Of a stretch of DNA of 64,000 bases, positions 11,810-26,676 are shown piece by piece; the stretch's first letter is position 1; every line of letters begins with the position of its first letter. The notes below the pieces were generated by a model. The model was not told the origin of the DNA and made no database searches. It was given only the letters and a program-made list of their open reading frames with translations. Position numbers and translations under genes: made by a program. The DNA lies in contig JAJKFH010003883.1 of assembly GCA_023333565.1 (NCBI GenBank), positions 1 to 64,000 of the forward strand. Reading direction: 5' to 3'. This stretch comes from Puffinus mauretanicus (Eukaryota > Chordata > Aves > Procellariiformes > Procellariidae).

Positions 11810-14800
11810 GCTCACGAATCTCAGGTAGTCACTTACCTATGGGTTTGTCACCAATATCTAGTACAATAAATGAAAAATCAGGGTGTGGTGATTATGGTGA
11901 CTGGGGGGGAAGACAAAGGAGCGCAAGACTCTGGTGGGAAAGGTTGATGTAATCTCCATGACAAAATCATTTTGTAAGAAGCCGTGAATTGTGTTAAAGA
12001 TAGGCACCATCCGTGCTTTTTAATCACTGTCCTTACAACATTAGCATCCTGACCACCAAATTTTATCCGACAGTGACCTCTCTCTGGTAGCAGCTTCACT
12101 GCCGATTTGCTCATGCTCACATAATAGAGCAGAATTTGAGATGCTGTAACTGGAACCTCACCATGATAAAAGGTCTTCTCCTGGTCTTCCTCTGGCTCGG
12201 GGAGTAGGAGAGGTGACTTAGATTCAGATCCATCTGAATCGGGAAGGAAGAGTAGGATTCATTTGACATTTTGGGACTTTACAAAGAATGCTGATGTCTG
12301 ATAATGCCAGTCGTGACTAATTGGACTGTTGGCACTGTTGGGAACCAATGGGCTGGTTGTTCTTCTTGTGTGTTTTACAAAAGACCATTATAGTTGGCTC
12401 AAATGGGTGGAGTGGTTGTGGTTTTGAGGATTTTCAGACATGACTGTCCCACCACGACTCCTATAACTCATAGGCAGCTGCCGTTCCTGATAGAGCGGTG
12501 ATGTATGTAGCAGCTACTTTATTTTTCAGAGGCTGAAATGCTTGTTGGTTTTTGCATAGCTTGTTGATACACTGAAAGTTTCAGAGGAGTTTGTCTGGAA
12601 AAGACTGTACTGTAGTGGCCCTCAAAAAAGGATTGTAAAAATGTCGTTTTGGCATGCGCTTGCTTTCTTACACCATCAAGAAGAGCAGCTTGGATCTACC
12701 AAGTGCCTTCCAAGGCTTTGAACAATTTTATATAGGCAGCCTGCACAGTGTAGCAGTTACTATAAGAAGAGCAAAAACTCGGCAAAAGAAGGAATTCTAA
12801 GAAATTTCATTTGCTTCTGAAACCTGTTATCTAAACTGTGAGTGGAAATAGGAGATTATTGGGCTCGGTGAGTGAAGTGGGAGTGAGTAGCATTGGGCTT
12901 CCACCTCCAACATCAGTGATGAGATTGCTCAGCATAGTGGGAGAGTTTGTGTGTCTCCGGACGGAGCCATTGGCTCTGTGGACGAGGCACTTACGGACCT
13001 GGGTTTCTTGGTTGTCTTCTACCTCTTTTTGAATTTTGGGTTATTAGCCAGGAGTTAGAAGTATGGAGCTGTAATCTGAAATAAACATTCGTATGTAAAA
13101 AGCCTTGAGATCGTATGTTTGGGACGGGTTCTTGAGCTCTGATGAGGTTCCTACGTGCATCTACTCCATATCGTATTCATGTGGGTGGTTGGACTTGCCC
13201 GTAGGGGTTCGGGCGTTGTTTCGCTTTCTGTGCTCTGCACGGGGGCTGATCCCTTTCATGAAACAGGGTTGGAATATATGTGGATGACAACTTGACACAG
13301 AAATACTTTCCATGAAATGGCTAATGCTAATGTCATCGTTCTGTGATCACAGCCTGGCTCCTGTGAGATCTGTAACCTCAGGGTCCTGCCGTGGCAATTG
13401 TCACCCTCCCTTAATAGTCTTGAATGGGCAAAGGAGACGCAGGTGGCCTGGAGTAATCCTTTTCTGCAGAGGTCTGGAGGCATCAGAGCTGAGATTGGAC
13501 TTTATTATACCAGGTCAAGCCTTTTCTCTTCCATTTTCCTGAGCTGTAGTCCCGCAAGCGTGCGGAGAGGATGCCTTTGTTGGGTTTGCAGTGATGCCGC
13601 ATTCCTCTCTGCCTGCGTGCTTGCTCGCTGCGTTACTGTACGCCGATTAGAAACAGTGTCCTGTGGTTTGAGCGCTTGGCAACTCCTCGTTTGAAACATT
13701 CTCCTTCATGACAGTTAAAAATTTATATCAGGCTCTCTTCCTGGGTTTGTTCTGTTCATCTTTGCAGTAATATATGTAAAACTAGGTATTTTATTCTTGC
13801 ACGTTTTGATGCTTGGGTAAAAGGTACTGCAAAATGTCCTTGTGTGGACATTTTGTCCTTGCTATCCCAGCAGCCTGAAGCCTACAGCGTTGAAGGACAC
13901 AGCTGCAATTGGCAACCGTCTCCTATCTGTTTATTCATATTGTACTTCTTTTCTTATGACTTTAATTGATGGCTTTGCCCCCATGAGTTGCCCCATTTTT
14001 AAGGTAGGCAGAAATGTTGGCTTTGTCAACTCTGTGTTTCTTTTAATAAGGCAAGACTTTTTGAGTCTTGCCTGCGTACAACTGTTCTGCTGGATGACCT
14101 TGGAGGATCTAAATCAGGTTAACGGGTTAAAATGTTATATTGAAGTCCAACAAGAAGGTAGGACTCCAACAAAGTAAAAGCACTGCCTCCTGTGTACTGG
14201 CAGTTGCCAGGGCCATCATCTTCAGCTGAGCAAGTTCTTCCCAGCACATACAGATTTCATTTTACTTTATTTCACCCAGGAGGGTACAAGCTGTGTGATA
14301 GCAGCACCTGCTCGAGCAGGGCCGGAGCCAGGAATAGATAAATGTGAACTGAGCTCCGTTTCAAGGTGCGATCTGTTGTTTCTTGATGTGTAGTCAGTGC
14401 CTGTCCTCAGGGTATTACAAGGATTATGGAATGAGCATGTGGATCTTCAGGAAGACCCTGCAAAGCGTAGTGTGCCATCAGGTGTTTCTGATCATTCAGT
14501 AAATCATGGTGTATTGTTACGAGGTTGTGTCTGACCAGGCATTGACATTCGAGTATGGCCCCGTGTCGCTGGAGCTACTGGTATTTCTGAAATTAAGGAG
14601 AGGCAGTCAGAGAGGAGGGAAGGTAAAAATCAACACTGCTTCGTAGTTGCAACCTCTCCTTGCTGTGGCACTGATGGCAAACGTGGGCTTGATTGCAGAC
14701 CCCCTGCGTCTGCAGCCCTGCGGGGAGAGCTGCCTCTCCGTGCTCGGTCTGCATCTCCAGCGCTTGTCGAAATTTAAATGAGCAAGGACATCACATCCAT

Positions 14801-17800
14801 AACTGATGCTTATATTTACCTCTGGCAGCTGCCTCTTATCTTCAGAGCCACGCTGGCTTGTCTGCTGCAGAGCTGCCTCCTGGAACCATTCATTTGTCCT
14901 TTTATAGTAGCTGGATGGTATTTTAATGCAGTGTTTGAAACGACTGCGTAATTTGGTCTAGCGCTAAGGTTTAGAAGCTTTACGCTGTAGATGAACTTAG
15001 AAAAAAGGCTGCACGGACATGAAAGGCTGCAGTTGTGTTCAGAGGTCTTGGTTCGTTGTCCAAAACAGCTGCCAATGTCTTAATCAGGAGCAAGATGGTG
15101 TATTAATGGAGCTAGCAGCGGTTAATGGATTTCCAGAGAAATCACGGTCTATCCGTGCAGGATGAGGGCAGTATTTGGTAACAGCGAGCTGGCCAAGTCC
15201 ACTTCATTTAGCAAATAAAATGCAGCGGTAATGACCCTTCGAAAAGAGAAGCTTTGACTATGGGAGCAAGAGAGCCATCAAGAGCGTCTGGGATGATTAG
15301 AGTGTTTTGATTCAGGTCTGTCTTGAACGTTGGGCATCTCTCTGCAGCCACGGTATTCTTCTTCCTAATAAGGTAAAATATAGCAGGCACATAGATGAAA
15401 TAGGGGAAAATGGGATTTTAATGGTAGCAGAATAATAACGCATGCTGAGGGTTGCTGTTGTCCTTCCCCAAGTGCCCCTCAACTCCAGACTCTGGGCATT
15501 TTTTTCATATATTATGATGTGCATTTTTGCAGTCCTCCTACTGAGATAGGAGAGTTTCATAAGCCACAATTCAAGTATTTAAAAGAAGAAAACCAGACGC
15601 ACTAAATATTAAGCGGCTCGACTGATGTTTTGTAGGAAACATGCAGCTGATGCAAGAGCAGAGCACTCGAATCAAACCTTTGAGAAGAACTTGGGGGTTA
15701 TTAAAAACCTTTCTCTTGATCCTGCTTGTAATCTGAGCATCATCTTAAGCTTAATCTGTGCAAGGAACTGTCTTCCGGCTTCTATCTAAATAATTCAAAG
15801 AATTCAGGTTTTTTCCATCTCGGCTTACTGCAAGGCTCCAAGGCCATTGGTTTATGCCTTGACTAATACAGTCATATACCTCTCGGATCCGTGCAACATC
15901 TTGACTGGTGGTTCTCACTCCCCCTTTCCATCGCGCTGGAGACGAGCCCTGTCTCTGAGCTCCTCGACCATCCCCACCTTGTTTCCATCCCGCTTGTTCT
16001 GCCTATCAGGCTGACGTCTGTCACCTGCTTCTCTGTTTTTCACCAGTCTCTACATTTTTTCCTGTGTTCTTCATCAGATGAGGAAAAACTCATTATCAAA
16101 GTAAATACATCTCTCAGTGAATTCTCTTTTACATCCCTCCAGAAAACAGATTTGCCCATGATGCTTTCAATTCATTTAGTTCTGTTGGTATTTCTTAAAG
16201 CGAATGACTTTGCAGAAAAACTTTGTTTTAACAGATCTTTATAATTTTCAGCCATTTGTGACCAAGGATGTTTTATCCCTAAGGGTTAGTTAATGAATTA
16301 ATTCACACTTTTGGAAGAAGTCTGATGTGAAATTGCCCAACAGAAGGGAAATAAAAGATGTGAGACAACTTCTTGGGCAACAAGTGACCTGATTCTTCCC
16401 TTCCTTTAATTTTGGAAAGCTGTTAGGAGCTTTAGTTAGTTGTTTGATGTGATGAGTGTCACCATAAATATGTCTTGTATTTAACTTAATGTGTATTCAT
16501 AATTGTAAGTGGAAAATGGCTATCTTAAAAACCAGAGGAACTGAAAGGGACTGAGTTGCATGTCCAGGGAGGTCCCTGCAAGCAGATGGTGTGGAGCACA
16601 AAAAAAAAGGCATGTTATTTCCTGCCCCTTTGGCACTCTTCTGTAGTGTGATAGCAAGACCTGGGATGCAAACGTATTTTTTTAAGTCCCTCTGCACTGC
16701 CCTAAGCGTCCCTAGTTCTTGGGGTCTGCTAAAACTCTACGTAATGCCAAGATATTTTGAAAAGTTTTATTTGCAAGCTTTTATGGGATATAATGTGCCA
16801 TCATATATTTGCTTAAATGGCTATATGCTATTTAGCAAATGAGTGTTACATGCAGGTGGTTACGTGGCTGTGGAAGGACACCATCGAACTGTTCTGTCAT
16901 GCACCCACACTGCAACTGAATCTGTGAAATGCTTTTTATTCTGCATAAATATGTGCATCTATGGGTCCACGTGTAATCAGCTAATGATTAGTTAGAAAAG
17001 CGCTTATGCAATTCGGGTCAGATTTCCTAACCAAAATATTCAGTCTCCTGAAAATCTGCTATACGCAGAAAAAAGCAGAGGGTAATAAGCATTGAACTGT
17101 GGTTTTAACGTAACAGTAAAGCAGGAGAAGACAGTCCAGGTCTTCTGTCTGCCTTTGCCGAGGGCTGTGCAGCCTTGCTCCGTCCTCTCGTTGTCTCAGA
17201 TGTTTGTCATCCCTGGGTCTATGCTGACTCAGTTAGTTAACCTCGGGAAAGTCCTTGGAGTGGAAGGAGAGTTGGGTTTGCGTCCTTTTGCTAAGTTCAG
17301 TAGAAGTCTCGTAAACACCAGCATTGCGCTGCGTGGAGGAAGGGGGAGAGGAGGGAACCTTTGCCCGGGAGCGGTGGAGCAGGCACATCTCCCCTTCTGG
17401 TGGCACAAAGCCATTAGATCTTTTTTTTTTTTTTTCATGTTATAAAGTGTCACTTCACCCTCACCTTCTTTACCTTTCTTTATCCCAGCAAATTCATTCT
17501 TCATTGCTGATGAATATAAGACACTCAGCACGTTCATGAATAACCATCACAAGATGGTTGTTTCAGATGATAAACCGTGCTGCGTTAGTGGGTTGAGCTT
17601 GGGGAGAACATTTGATTTTCAGCATGGTAACAGTTAATTGGCAGAGACACAAGATAGACAAGCCTTGCGGAGCAGACCTTAATGAGGGGAAAAAAGTATT
17701 TCATTATGGCAAAGAGCTGAGCGATGTTTCATTAGCTTATGTACTAGTAGTGGTACTGTCTAATGCCTTTTTCAGAGCATTATAAAGAGAAAAGGAATGG

Positions 17801-20735
17801 AGTTCCAGGGCAAAATGGTGTAACATTACCTAAGATGTTTAAAACAAAACAAAACAAAAAATCAAAACAAAGGAAAAGATCTTAGTTGCAACTAATCATG
17901 AGCATTTAATTGACTGAAAATATTAGAGGAGGAAAAAGTGGGAAGCAGACAAAATAATTAATAGCGTGAAGAAAGTGGAATGAAAATTCTCAGTCCTGAA
18001 GTACGAGGACAGGGACACTTAATGGAATAGAAAGTAGCAAAACTGCTGGAAGCACCTACTTATACCAAACCCCATTAGCTTAGGAGACTCATTGTCACCA
18101 TGGGTTATTAGCAGCAGGAGCTTAGCAGGATTCCTTTGAAGACCTGGTATGTAGATGAGTGTATTCAGAATTAACAGAAAAATATTAATAGAATAAAACT
18201 GAAACCCCACAAAGCTTTTAGGAGCCAAGTAAGCGTCTCTCCTTCAGGACATGAGGGCAACCTGTCAGTGTAGAACTTCAAAAGAAACTTTTTCATGGGA
18301 TTAGGATTCTCGTTTTTCCCTTCAAAATGCAAGGAACAGCCGTGCTTGGTGACAGAATATGGATTAGATGAGACTAGTGGTTTTGTCGGACTGGTGTCCT
18401 GCATGATTTCTTCATGGGATGCAGCATCCTTCCTTTATTAGGAAGACCAAGACCATCTATGTTGTGTCTTTTTTTTTTTAACCCGTTTCGATGATTTCCC
18501 CCCCTAACATTTCCATGAAGCGGTGGGTGGGATTCGATGCTGAGATCTGGCTGAACGGAGCTCGTGTCTACAAAGATCTCTCAAACCTGCAGAACGTCAT
18601 GGTTGACAACGTACATCTGCACATCCTGGGAACCCAGCGCTCACGTGCAAAGACGTTATGGTTACTCTTCTCTTCTGTGCCACCATGGAAATTCTTGCGT
18701 GTTAGCTGTGTTCATACTATTTATTTGGCACTAATATTTGGAAAAAAAGAAGACTCTCAGATTTCAAGATTTCTGAGCAGGGTCCAAAATAAGGGCTTCA
18801 AGAAGGGAAATGCTGACTTTCCATGGACTGCTCTGCCTGTAGTCAACCTCCCCACTCCAGCTGCCCTTTCTGTCATCAAATCCATTCTTGACTCTTTAAA
18901 GACTTCTTCTAATTACATCTGATTACTGAAAAGATGCTTTAATTTCACAGAGTCCCTTTTGTTACTTAAGTTAGGCTAAACTCGTGTGAAAAGTTTTATA
19001 AGAATGGAAACGAACCATTCCTGGATGAGCAAGTCAGCTCTTCCCATGCAGGAGGTAATTTTGGTACAGTTGCTTGGAATATGGGATTTTTCTATATAAT
19101 CTTAATCTGAATAAATTTAGATTGATTTCTTCTCAGCCTAAGGCTGTTTATCAAGAGTTGAAGTAGGAGGAGGTGTAGAAGCTCTGTGGCTGGCCGGGGT
19201 CTGTTGCATAGACTTTGCTTCTACAGCTGCAGCAGCCGAGGTGTGACGAGAAATAATTTCTCTTTGAGGAAGCTTGCCAAAAAAAAAAGAGCCTGTAGTG
19301 AAGGTGATGATACACTGGCAGTTTTTCCTATGATAGTGTCTTCTGCTTGGGAAGGGCCAACAGAAAGACGGGATTTGGCTTATAAAGCTCAAGTGCTATT
19401 TTTGGCGATGCGTTGGACTTCACAGTAGGAATGCTGGTACACTGTGCCTGAAAAGCGCTGAGCGAATTTCCCTAAACATAGCCTGCAGGTTCCTCTCAGG
19501 TCAGGTCACACATCTACTGCTTGTACCACTAAGTAACCTATTAATTTATTTGTGTACTGGTTTCACTGTGAAAACACGGACTGAATGGGATCGCAGTTCG
19601 TGCTTTTGATAGAACAGACTCTGGATGAAGACAGGTGGAGGAAAACACTTTTTTGTTTGGAAAAAAGTGTTTGAAACCTTTGCTGTCAGCAGACCTTCAA
19701 ATTTGGCTGCCTAGTGACTCTGTTCTTCTTTATGGTGGGCTCCTGGTTGCTCCACAGGAGCACCTTTCCGTAGGGGTGCTCCATACCACCCTTTCCTCCA
19801 CGGGGAGAAGCGAGAACCACAGAGTCGTTTTCTGGAAAAGTTTTATTTCAGGAAGAGAGGGGTTTTTTTTGTTTCTTTTGATGTGTTACAGATGACATTT
19901 TCTAACCACGCTGTCTGAACCAGAAGGCTGAAGGCTTTGACTGAAATCTTTTTAGGAAGATGATGCTTGTAACCGCGTGGCTCCACAGTTGAGACTTTGA
20001 GAAAATCGCTAACAAGATTTTTGTTGGTTTAGTTTGGTTTTGGCTGTAACCTGAGTGCTTTTTTCTGAAAAACGTGACCACAGCATATTACAGATAATTC
20101 AGCTACGATGTGAGAATATTATAGACGGGGACCTGCAAAGCATCTCTGAAAATAAATAGCAGGCAGGCTCTAGTCTGTGACGGGGATGACGAGTTTCCCA
20201 TCTCTCCTCTTCCAAGTCCTACCTGCCGCCAGCTGAAATGCAATAGGTGGGTCCTCAACACCCACAGAAGATGTTGTTCTTGTTTCAGATTTTCCACTTC
20301 ATTTTCCCTATTAACGTCTGTCTAACGGCGGGAGGATGGGTGGGGGGGAAGGTTGCAGGAGCGGCTGACTCTTCCCGTGTTTTCCCCAGGAGTCGTGTTA
20401 GCACAGGAACGGCATGAGCCCTTTCAGTGGGAACACGTGCAGGGTAGGGAGCGGTGTAAGGATGAACACGTTAACCCATAGTTTTTTTAAATTATTAATG
20501 ACAAAGGTTGGGTTTCTTATTTCCTAGAGTAGCAGGTAAGCTGGTAGCTCTGAAGGACTTTCTTGTCAACCCGATGATATATTGATGCAGGACGATTGTC
20601 TCGCTGGACAAATCCATTGATTTGACTTCTCCCGTTGTGGTTGGGATTTTTTGGGAAGAGCGTCGGCATGGTTTGGGAGAGCCCCTAAAAATACCTCTGA
20701 GTTCTAGAGACTGGCAGGTTGGAGATGGACCTTTG

Positions 20736-20810
20736 TCCAAGGAAGGTGATTGTGAAGCTACTGGGATACTGGTCCAAGGAAGGTGATCATGGAAGGTACT
20801 GGGAAGCTGG
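20736..20810. repeat. Imperfect 37/38-bp tandem duplication
   Basis: Two neighbouring units share 'tccaaggaaggtgat' at their start and 'tactggga' followed by '(t/g)actgg' or 'agctgg' at their end. They differ by several substitutions and one base of length, so the duplication is older than the one at 11706. Confidence 0.8.
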
Positions 20811-23800
20811 TACAAGAGAAGGGAGAGCACAAGAAGACTTAAAAAAAGATGTTTGATATGCAAAGTCAGAAACTAGTACCAACAACAACTCTCTGAATCT
20901 GGGAACTTTATAACTGGGTTAGTGGAAAAATTCTTCAATGCCTTCTTATTTCAGTGTTGTATTGGGGAATGGTTCGGTATTGTATTGTAATGACATTCCA
21001 GTCTATTTTTCTCATTGTAAAATCCACCCGTAAGTTCTGGAAGACATCATTGACACTTGCATCTCTTGGATAAAATCCATTGGCAGGACACCCCGCTGCC
21101 TCCCGGCTCCGGGGTGATAGTGGAAGGTTTCTGCCGGGACGTGACAGCCAGACGGGAAGGCGGGAGCCAGCAGTTGTGGTAGTGCAGGGCTTAGTGCGGG
21201 TTTTTTGGGGTATGTTTTTTGCAGGTACATCCATAGAAATAAAACATAAAAATGAACATAAAAATAAAACATAAACTTTGCAAGAAAGCTTATAGCATTT
21301 TTAAAAGAACTTTTCCTTTTCGTAATTAGACTCCTCTTGCATTTGTCACTCCTCTTCTTCCAATGATGCTTTTAAAGATATTTTTCCTCCTCCTTAATCA
21401 AACATAAAAATCATTAAAAAAACCTTTTGCAGGCTGGAGTCAGCATGATGCATTAATGATTCGAGTTCTCCGAGGAAAAGCAAACACAAGAATGACAGGA
21501 TTTTAATATGATGCTAAGATAAAATACGAGCATGGAAAATTACATCATACTTATCCAGCCTGAGTATGATATAATACTCCTTGATGCCAAGACAGGGATT
21601 AAGCTAGAGTCTGATATCCTGCAAGAGTACTTTCCTCTGGGTGTTAAGCCTCTGTTTAAAAAAAAAAAAAAAAGCTAAGCCTGCCTGTCTCAGCCTATGG
21701 CCTGTGACCCAAAGGGGAACCACAAAAGCTGCTTAATCTATCTCCCGCCGCAGGACACGGCTGTGAATGTAAACCAGACGCACGATGCATTCGGTAATAA
21801 ATAGAAAGCGAGCAGAACAGCAGGGAACCATAATTCTCCGTGCGCCCACGCCTGTGACTTGAGACCCAGTGAATAGGCTGAACCTGAGGTGAGATAAGAG
21901 TGAGACACTAAAACCTGCGTTTGGACAAAAAGAGGGATTTAGACTTTGCCTAATTCCAGCAACTTAGTTTTGCATCTATTTTTCAAGTCCAGAAACATCA
22001 CCAACTTTGGTGGTGAGCCGTCGAGAGGATGCGATGCAGGTTTTGTATGCAGTGCTACTAGACTTCATCGCCATCCTCCTCATTTTCTGCTCCTTCCCTA
22101 ATTTAGCTCTGCTTCACAGCTACGTGTCTCTCCCTTCCTTAGACGTTACTCCATCTCAGAACAGGAGGGACAGACCCAACAAGCCACCCCTCGGCAGTTG
22201 TTCTTCTGTCCATACAAGTACAAACCCAAGCTGAAGCCACCTCGCATATGGTTTTTTTTTCCCAGCCCTCACGGAGCAGTGAGCGTCAGAGATAAAAATT
22301 GGATTTTAATATCATTTTAGTACATGCAGGAGCTACTTCTCTGACACTAACGCTCTTATTAGTAGCTGGCAGCCGTAAGGCCTATTCAAATAAAATTATT
22401 TTTTGAGTCTGTTTTATTTAATCATGTAAATTCATGATTGCTGCAGAGATCATCACCACCTAGATGCCTACGTGCGCTGTTTTCAATGGACTGCGTGTCG
22501 AAGACTTACTGAGAACAGAGGATTGGCTTCTATTCCTGTTCATTAGACCCCTTTATGAGATACAAATCAAGTGTATTAGGAGAGCTTGAATTGCTCTTGG
22601 TTTTCCTTGTTCTAATCTCAGATAAGTCATATGCCTTACGGTATATGCAGTGGTATAGCTCTTCGCACTGGCTAAGCATTGCTAATATATATTTTTTTGA
22701 AAATAGAAATACATGTGGATTTTTTTAAGAATAGAAACTGATTTTTTTATCATTTACTCATGCATACAGCGTAATTATTATTGAATAGATACTTTGAGTC
22801 AGATAAGAAAACAAATACACTTTTTTCCTGATTTTTTTTGCCCTATTTGGAAGGTATATATATATCACTCAAACCCACAGAAGTGATTGGAGGAGGGGGA
22901 CATCATCAGAAAATATTAGGTAAATACCATGGGCAAAATTCAGTAGGTATTAAAATGTGTTTTTTCCTCTGAGTCATCTTGGAATAAGACATTTGTGTTA
23001 CAGTAAGTACAAATGTAATTATGAAGCCAGATTTCACCTTAGAGAATAAATAGGGGAAAAATGGGAATGTCTGATAAGGATTTTAAAACAGACATCAAAT
23101 GATAAAAAAAAATCAAATCCTGCGTATGATAATAGGTCACTAAATTTTTTTTTTTGGTAGGATTTCAGCAGGTTCCTGGGATTTAGTGCCAAATTCCCGT
23201 GAGCAGAAGCGCCAATTGATTCATTGGGTAACGCATTGAAAATTTGTTCCACCTATTAAAAGAAAAACAAAAAAACAAAGCCCCTGTAGAGCCACTAAAA
23301 ATCGGTATATAGATTTGATTTTTGGAGAGATTTCCTGAATAGGAAGAATCCTAGTGCTGCTTTTTTATTTTTTTCCTCTGAATATTTCATTGGAAGCACC
23401 TTTCATCCTTGTATAGAAATTATAGGAAGTCTATCAAAGGCCCTAAGGGAGAACGGGATATTTCCTTTCTTCCTGAGTTCATATCTTATTTCCTGAAGAG
23501 AAGAGGAATCTCCGTTTCTGTTATACACAAGCAGAAAACGTGAAGTGTTTTGTGGTGCCTGGCTTTACTTAAAAAACTTAACTCCTATTTTTGTGTTTTA
23601 CGTAAACTCTTGCAAACTTCACACTTGGAAAGAAACATTTCTTGCCATCCTGGCATTATTCTCATTGTTTTTTGTCAGTATTTGATGATATGGGTCTGAA
23701 AGGAGAGTGTGCATTGCTTGTGTTCTCCTAGAGGGCAGGAAACACCCGCACACGTGTGTGTTCATGTGCGTGTTACGGAAGAGCTGCTGGGTCACCAGGA

Positions 23801-24091
23801 GAGGAAAAATCCGTATTTTCTACGACTGTGTGGAGATCAGTCCTATTTTAACAAATAAATTTTCTGAGACTATTACACGTTCTTATTGGGAAGTTTACAA
23901 AGCGAGTTGCTTGTAAAGCCAGATTTTTTGGGATAGGTGGGATTTTTGCATTTGTAGGGAAATGGGCGCTGGCAATGGGTTTATCCAGTGGGAGCAAATA
24001 ACGGTGATAATGCCCATCATGAGATACACACACACGGTGTCTAGCGGAAATGCTGAAAAACTGGAGAAGGAAAGGACCATGATCAACAAGG

Positions 24092-24137
24092 CAACAAGTC
24101 GTCTTCTAGGCTAACAACAAGTCGTCTTCTAGGCTAA
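24092..24137. repeat. 23-bp tandem repeat, two perfect copies with degenerate third
   Basis: Units 24092-24114 and 24115-24137 are identical and read 'caacaagtcgtcttctaggc' plus 'taa'. A partial, altered copy ('caaggcaacaagtcgttgtc' then 'atcttctag') follows to about 24169. Confidence 0.92.
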
Positions 24138-26676
24138 CAACAAGGCAACAAGTCGTTGTCATCTTCTAGCAAGTCTTCCCTTCTAGACCCAATGAATTTT
24201 CCAGAGTTGTGCCTGAGAAATGGTATTTAAACATCCTCTTGTCAAGTACTCATAGCTTTTGGAAAATCTGGAGTGGGTGCGCTGACCTTGCTCCCGCTCT
24301 ACGTTGTCTCGTGGTGAAAAGTTGGGATTTAACAGCATTGTGTTGACCGAAAATTGTTGAAGGTGTAATAATATCATGTTGACCAACTGTTCAGGGTGTC
24401 TTTATGGGTGTTTCGTAGATCTGCCTAATGCTGAAGAAATAGGATAAAGGTTGCACGCTGTCACAGTTAATAAACTCTACAGGGTTTTAATCCTCATTAG
24501 GGCTTTAATTCGGTTTGGTGCTTACGCTTACTCTCCAGTTCTACTTTTTAAATCCACTTCTCATTAACTGAGTCTGTACTTAGGAACTGGCGTCCAAAAA
24601 CCCAGCTCTGGGCACATGCACCCTTCATAAGCTGCATTTTTTACAATGGTGACCCAAAATAGATTGCTGCTCTCCAATATCCATGCGTTAAAGGGCATTT
24701 TTTCAGTGCAATATAGTCTTTGGGTTTTTCTGCCTCACTTTTCTGTAGAGGAGCATGTGGTGCTCCTTACACTCGGGAGGTGGTAGTGATGGAGTGATGC
24801 TCAGCATCCATCCTGAGCAAATTCAGTGGCTGTTAAAATGTAATATTAATTGCTTTTTTGATGAACTGGTCATAAGAGCTGCTGGTACCCAAAAATCCAT
24901 CATCCGGCCTTTCTGTTCTGTTTGTCCAGGATCAGTCTATCTCGTCCTTTGCATTAGCGGTGAGGGAAGATGGGCAGATCTCTCAAGGAGCTAAGATGTT
25001 TAAAGTCTTTAGAGGTCTGTAGCTGGCTCTTAAATACCACTTGGGAATCATTTCTTACCTGGAATTGATCAGTGCGTCAATATAATGCTCCTTCTAAGTG
25101 ATAACAGAAGGGGTGAGCTTTGCTTTGCTTTGCTTCTGCCTTATTCTGATTTTCTGAGTCTCCGTGTCAAGTGATGCACTGCACAGAAATGGTTATTTAT
25201 TTTATACAGGCTTTTTTTTAAACAAAATGTTAGTGGAAATGTTTATGCTGATTACAAGAGTCCTTTATGCTATGTTTTTGTTTGGGCCAAAAATATTTAA
25301 AGTTGAATGTCAGAGACTGGTTGCCGCTCCAAATACGGTCTATGGTTGGTTTGGTTTGGACGGAGTAATTGGGGAGAGGATCTGGCTTTTGCATTTCGAT
25401 ATCACTCTGGGTCTCGCTGGAGATAGTGGGGCCTCCACTCCAGAAAATACTCGTCTTGGCTGTGGAAGTGTTTGATTAAAACCACGAACCTTCCAGCAGT
25501 CTCTTGATGGCTTTTTCTTCAGCAGGATGTGTTTGCCTTCAGCTACCTGGGATGTGCGATCACTGGGATGTTGTTGCAATTATGCACGATAGACCAGCGC
25601 TCTTTGCCTTTCAAAGCCCTTCAGCATTTGTTTCCACCCATCCTCTCTTCTCCAGGCTTTATTTATTCTGAAACACATATAAATATTTGAGGTTTTGTTG
25701 TTAGAATTGAACTATTGCTCACTTGCTCATATATTAGGTTAGTCAACAATATAAACACTGAATTCATAAAGATCATGGGCTGCACGCTGGGGAACTTCTT
25801 ATCCCAGCAGATCATGCGAAAGTATCTGTAAAAGGCTAACGGGGCGTCTGCCAGGAGGGCAGGTCACCACCGTGGCCTTCAGGGTCTGCAGTGGCACTGG
25901 GGGGACTGAGGCTGGGGTCAGCAGAACGAAGAGCAAGGGCTCTGGCTGGTGGTACATGGGCATCTCTTCACCTTGCAAAGTCATCTGCTGGTTTTACAAG
26001 GAGCCGATGACCAAAAGCAGGGCAGAGCTTGGCGTCTCTCCTGGGCTGTGTCAAGAAGATGAAATCAAGAGCTGTGTTTGGTAAGGGTACCTTAAATTAA
26101 GCCTTCACCCATCCAGCCGAATCAATAAAAAGTGGACTGAACTCGGTTGTGATGGACCGCCTTGATGGGCCTGTGCTCAATTCAAGATGTTTTTTTGGCA
26201 TAGGAGGTTCCCCATTAGATTACGTGCTGGTAGGTACGTGTATCGTAAATGCTGATGTTGCCCCTACAACAACAGCCTGTGCCTTACTAAATACCGTATC
26301 GGGGTCAAAGAGCTGGAAATTTCTCCTGGTTTTGGCTCCAGGACCAAGTCCAGAGTCTAGAAGATTTGTGACATTGCAGTGCCAACGCGGACTTTGCACA
26401 AATAAAAGCCTGAGTTTTACTGTTTCTGGCAGCCCTGCATCTCCAAGAAGGTGCAGGGAGACATGCAGGGGAAGGACCTGAGGTTTGGAAAGAAATTGGA
26501 AGTAAGAAGAGGTTTTTCTAATGAGTTTTTCAGAGTCAGTACATCCAGTGCCCGAGCTTTACAGCAAAGGGGCCCATCTGCTTGAGAAGCACTACATTTG
26601 TGGCAGTCCTTTTTTTTCAATATTTAAAGCCCTAAAATTCAGCTGGCAGCTTGTAGCATGGAAGTGCTGCCTTAGA

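Noticed and set aside
18491..18922. Plus-strand open frame of 143 codons in intron B-C
   Set aside because: No family resemblance, no supporting splice sites, and exons B and C join in frame without it. Such lengths are expected by chance in 64 kb with six frames.
26560..26600. Possible hAT-type DNA transposon end ('tgcttgagaagcactac')
   Set aside because: Similarity to the terminal repeat of MER5-like elements is short and no matching opposite end was found.
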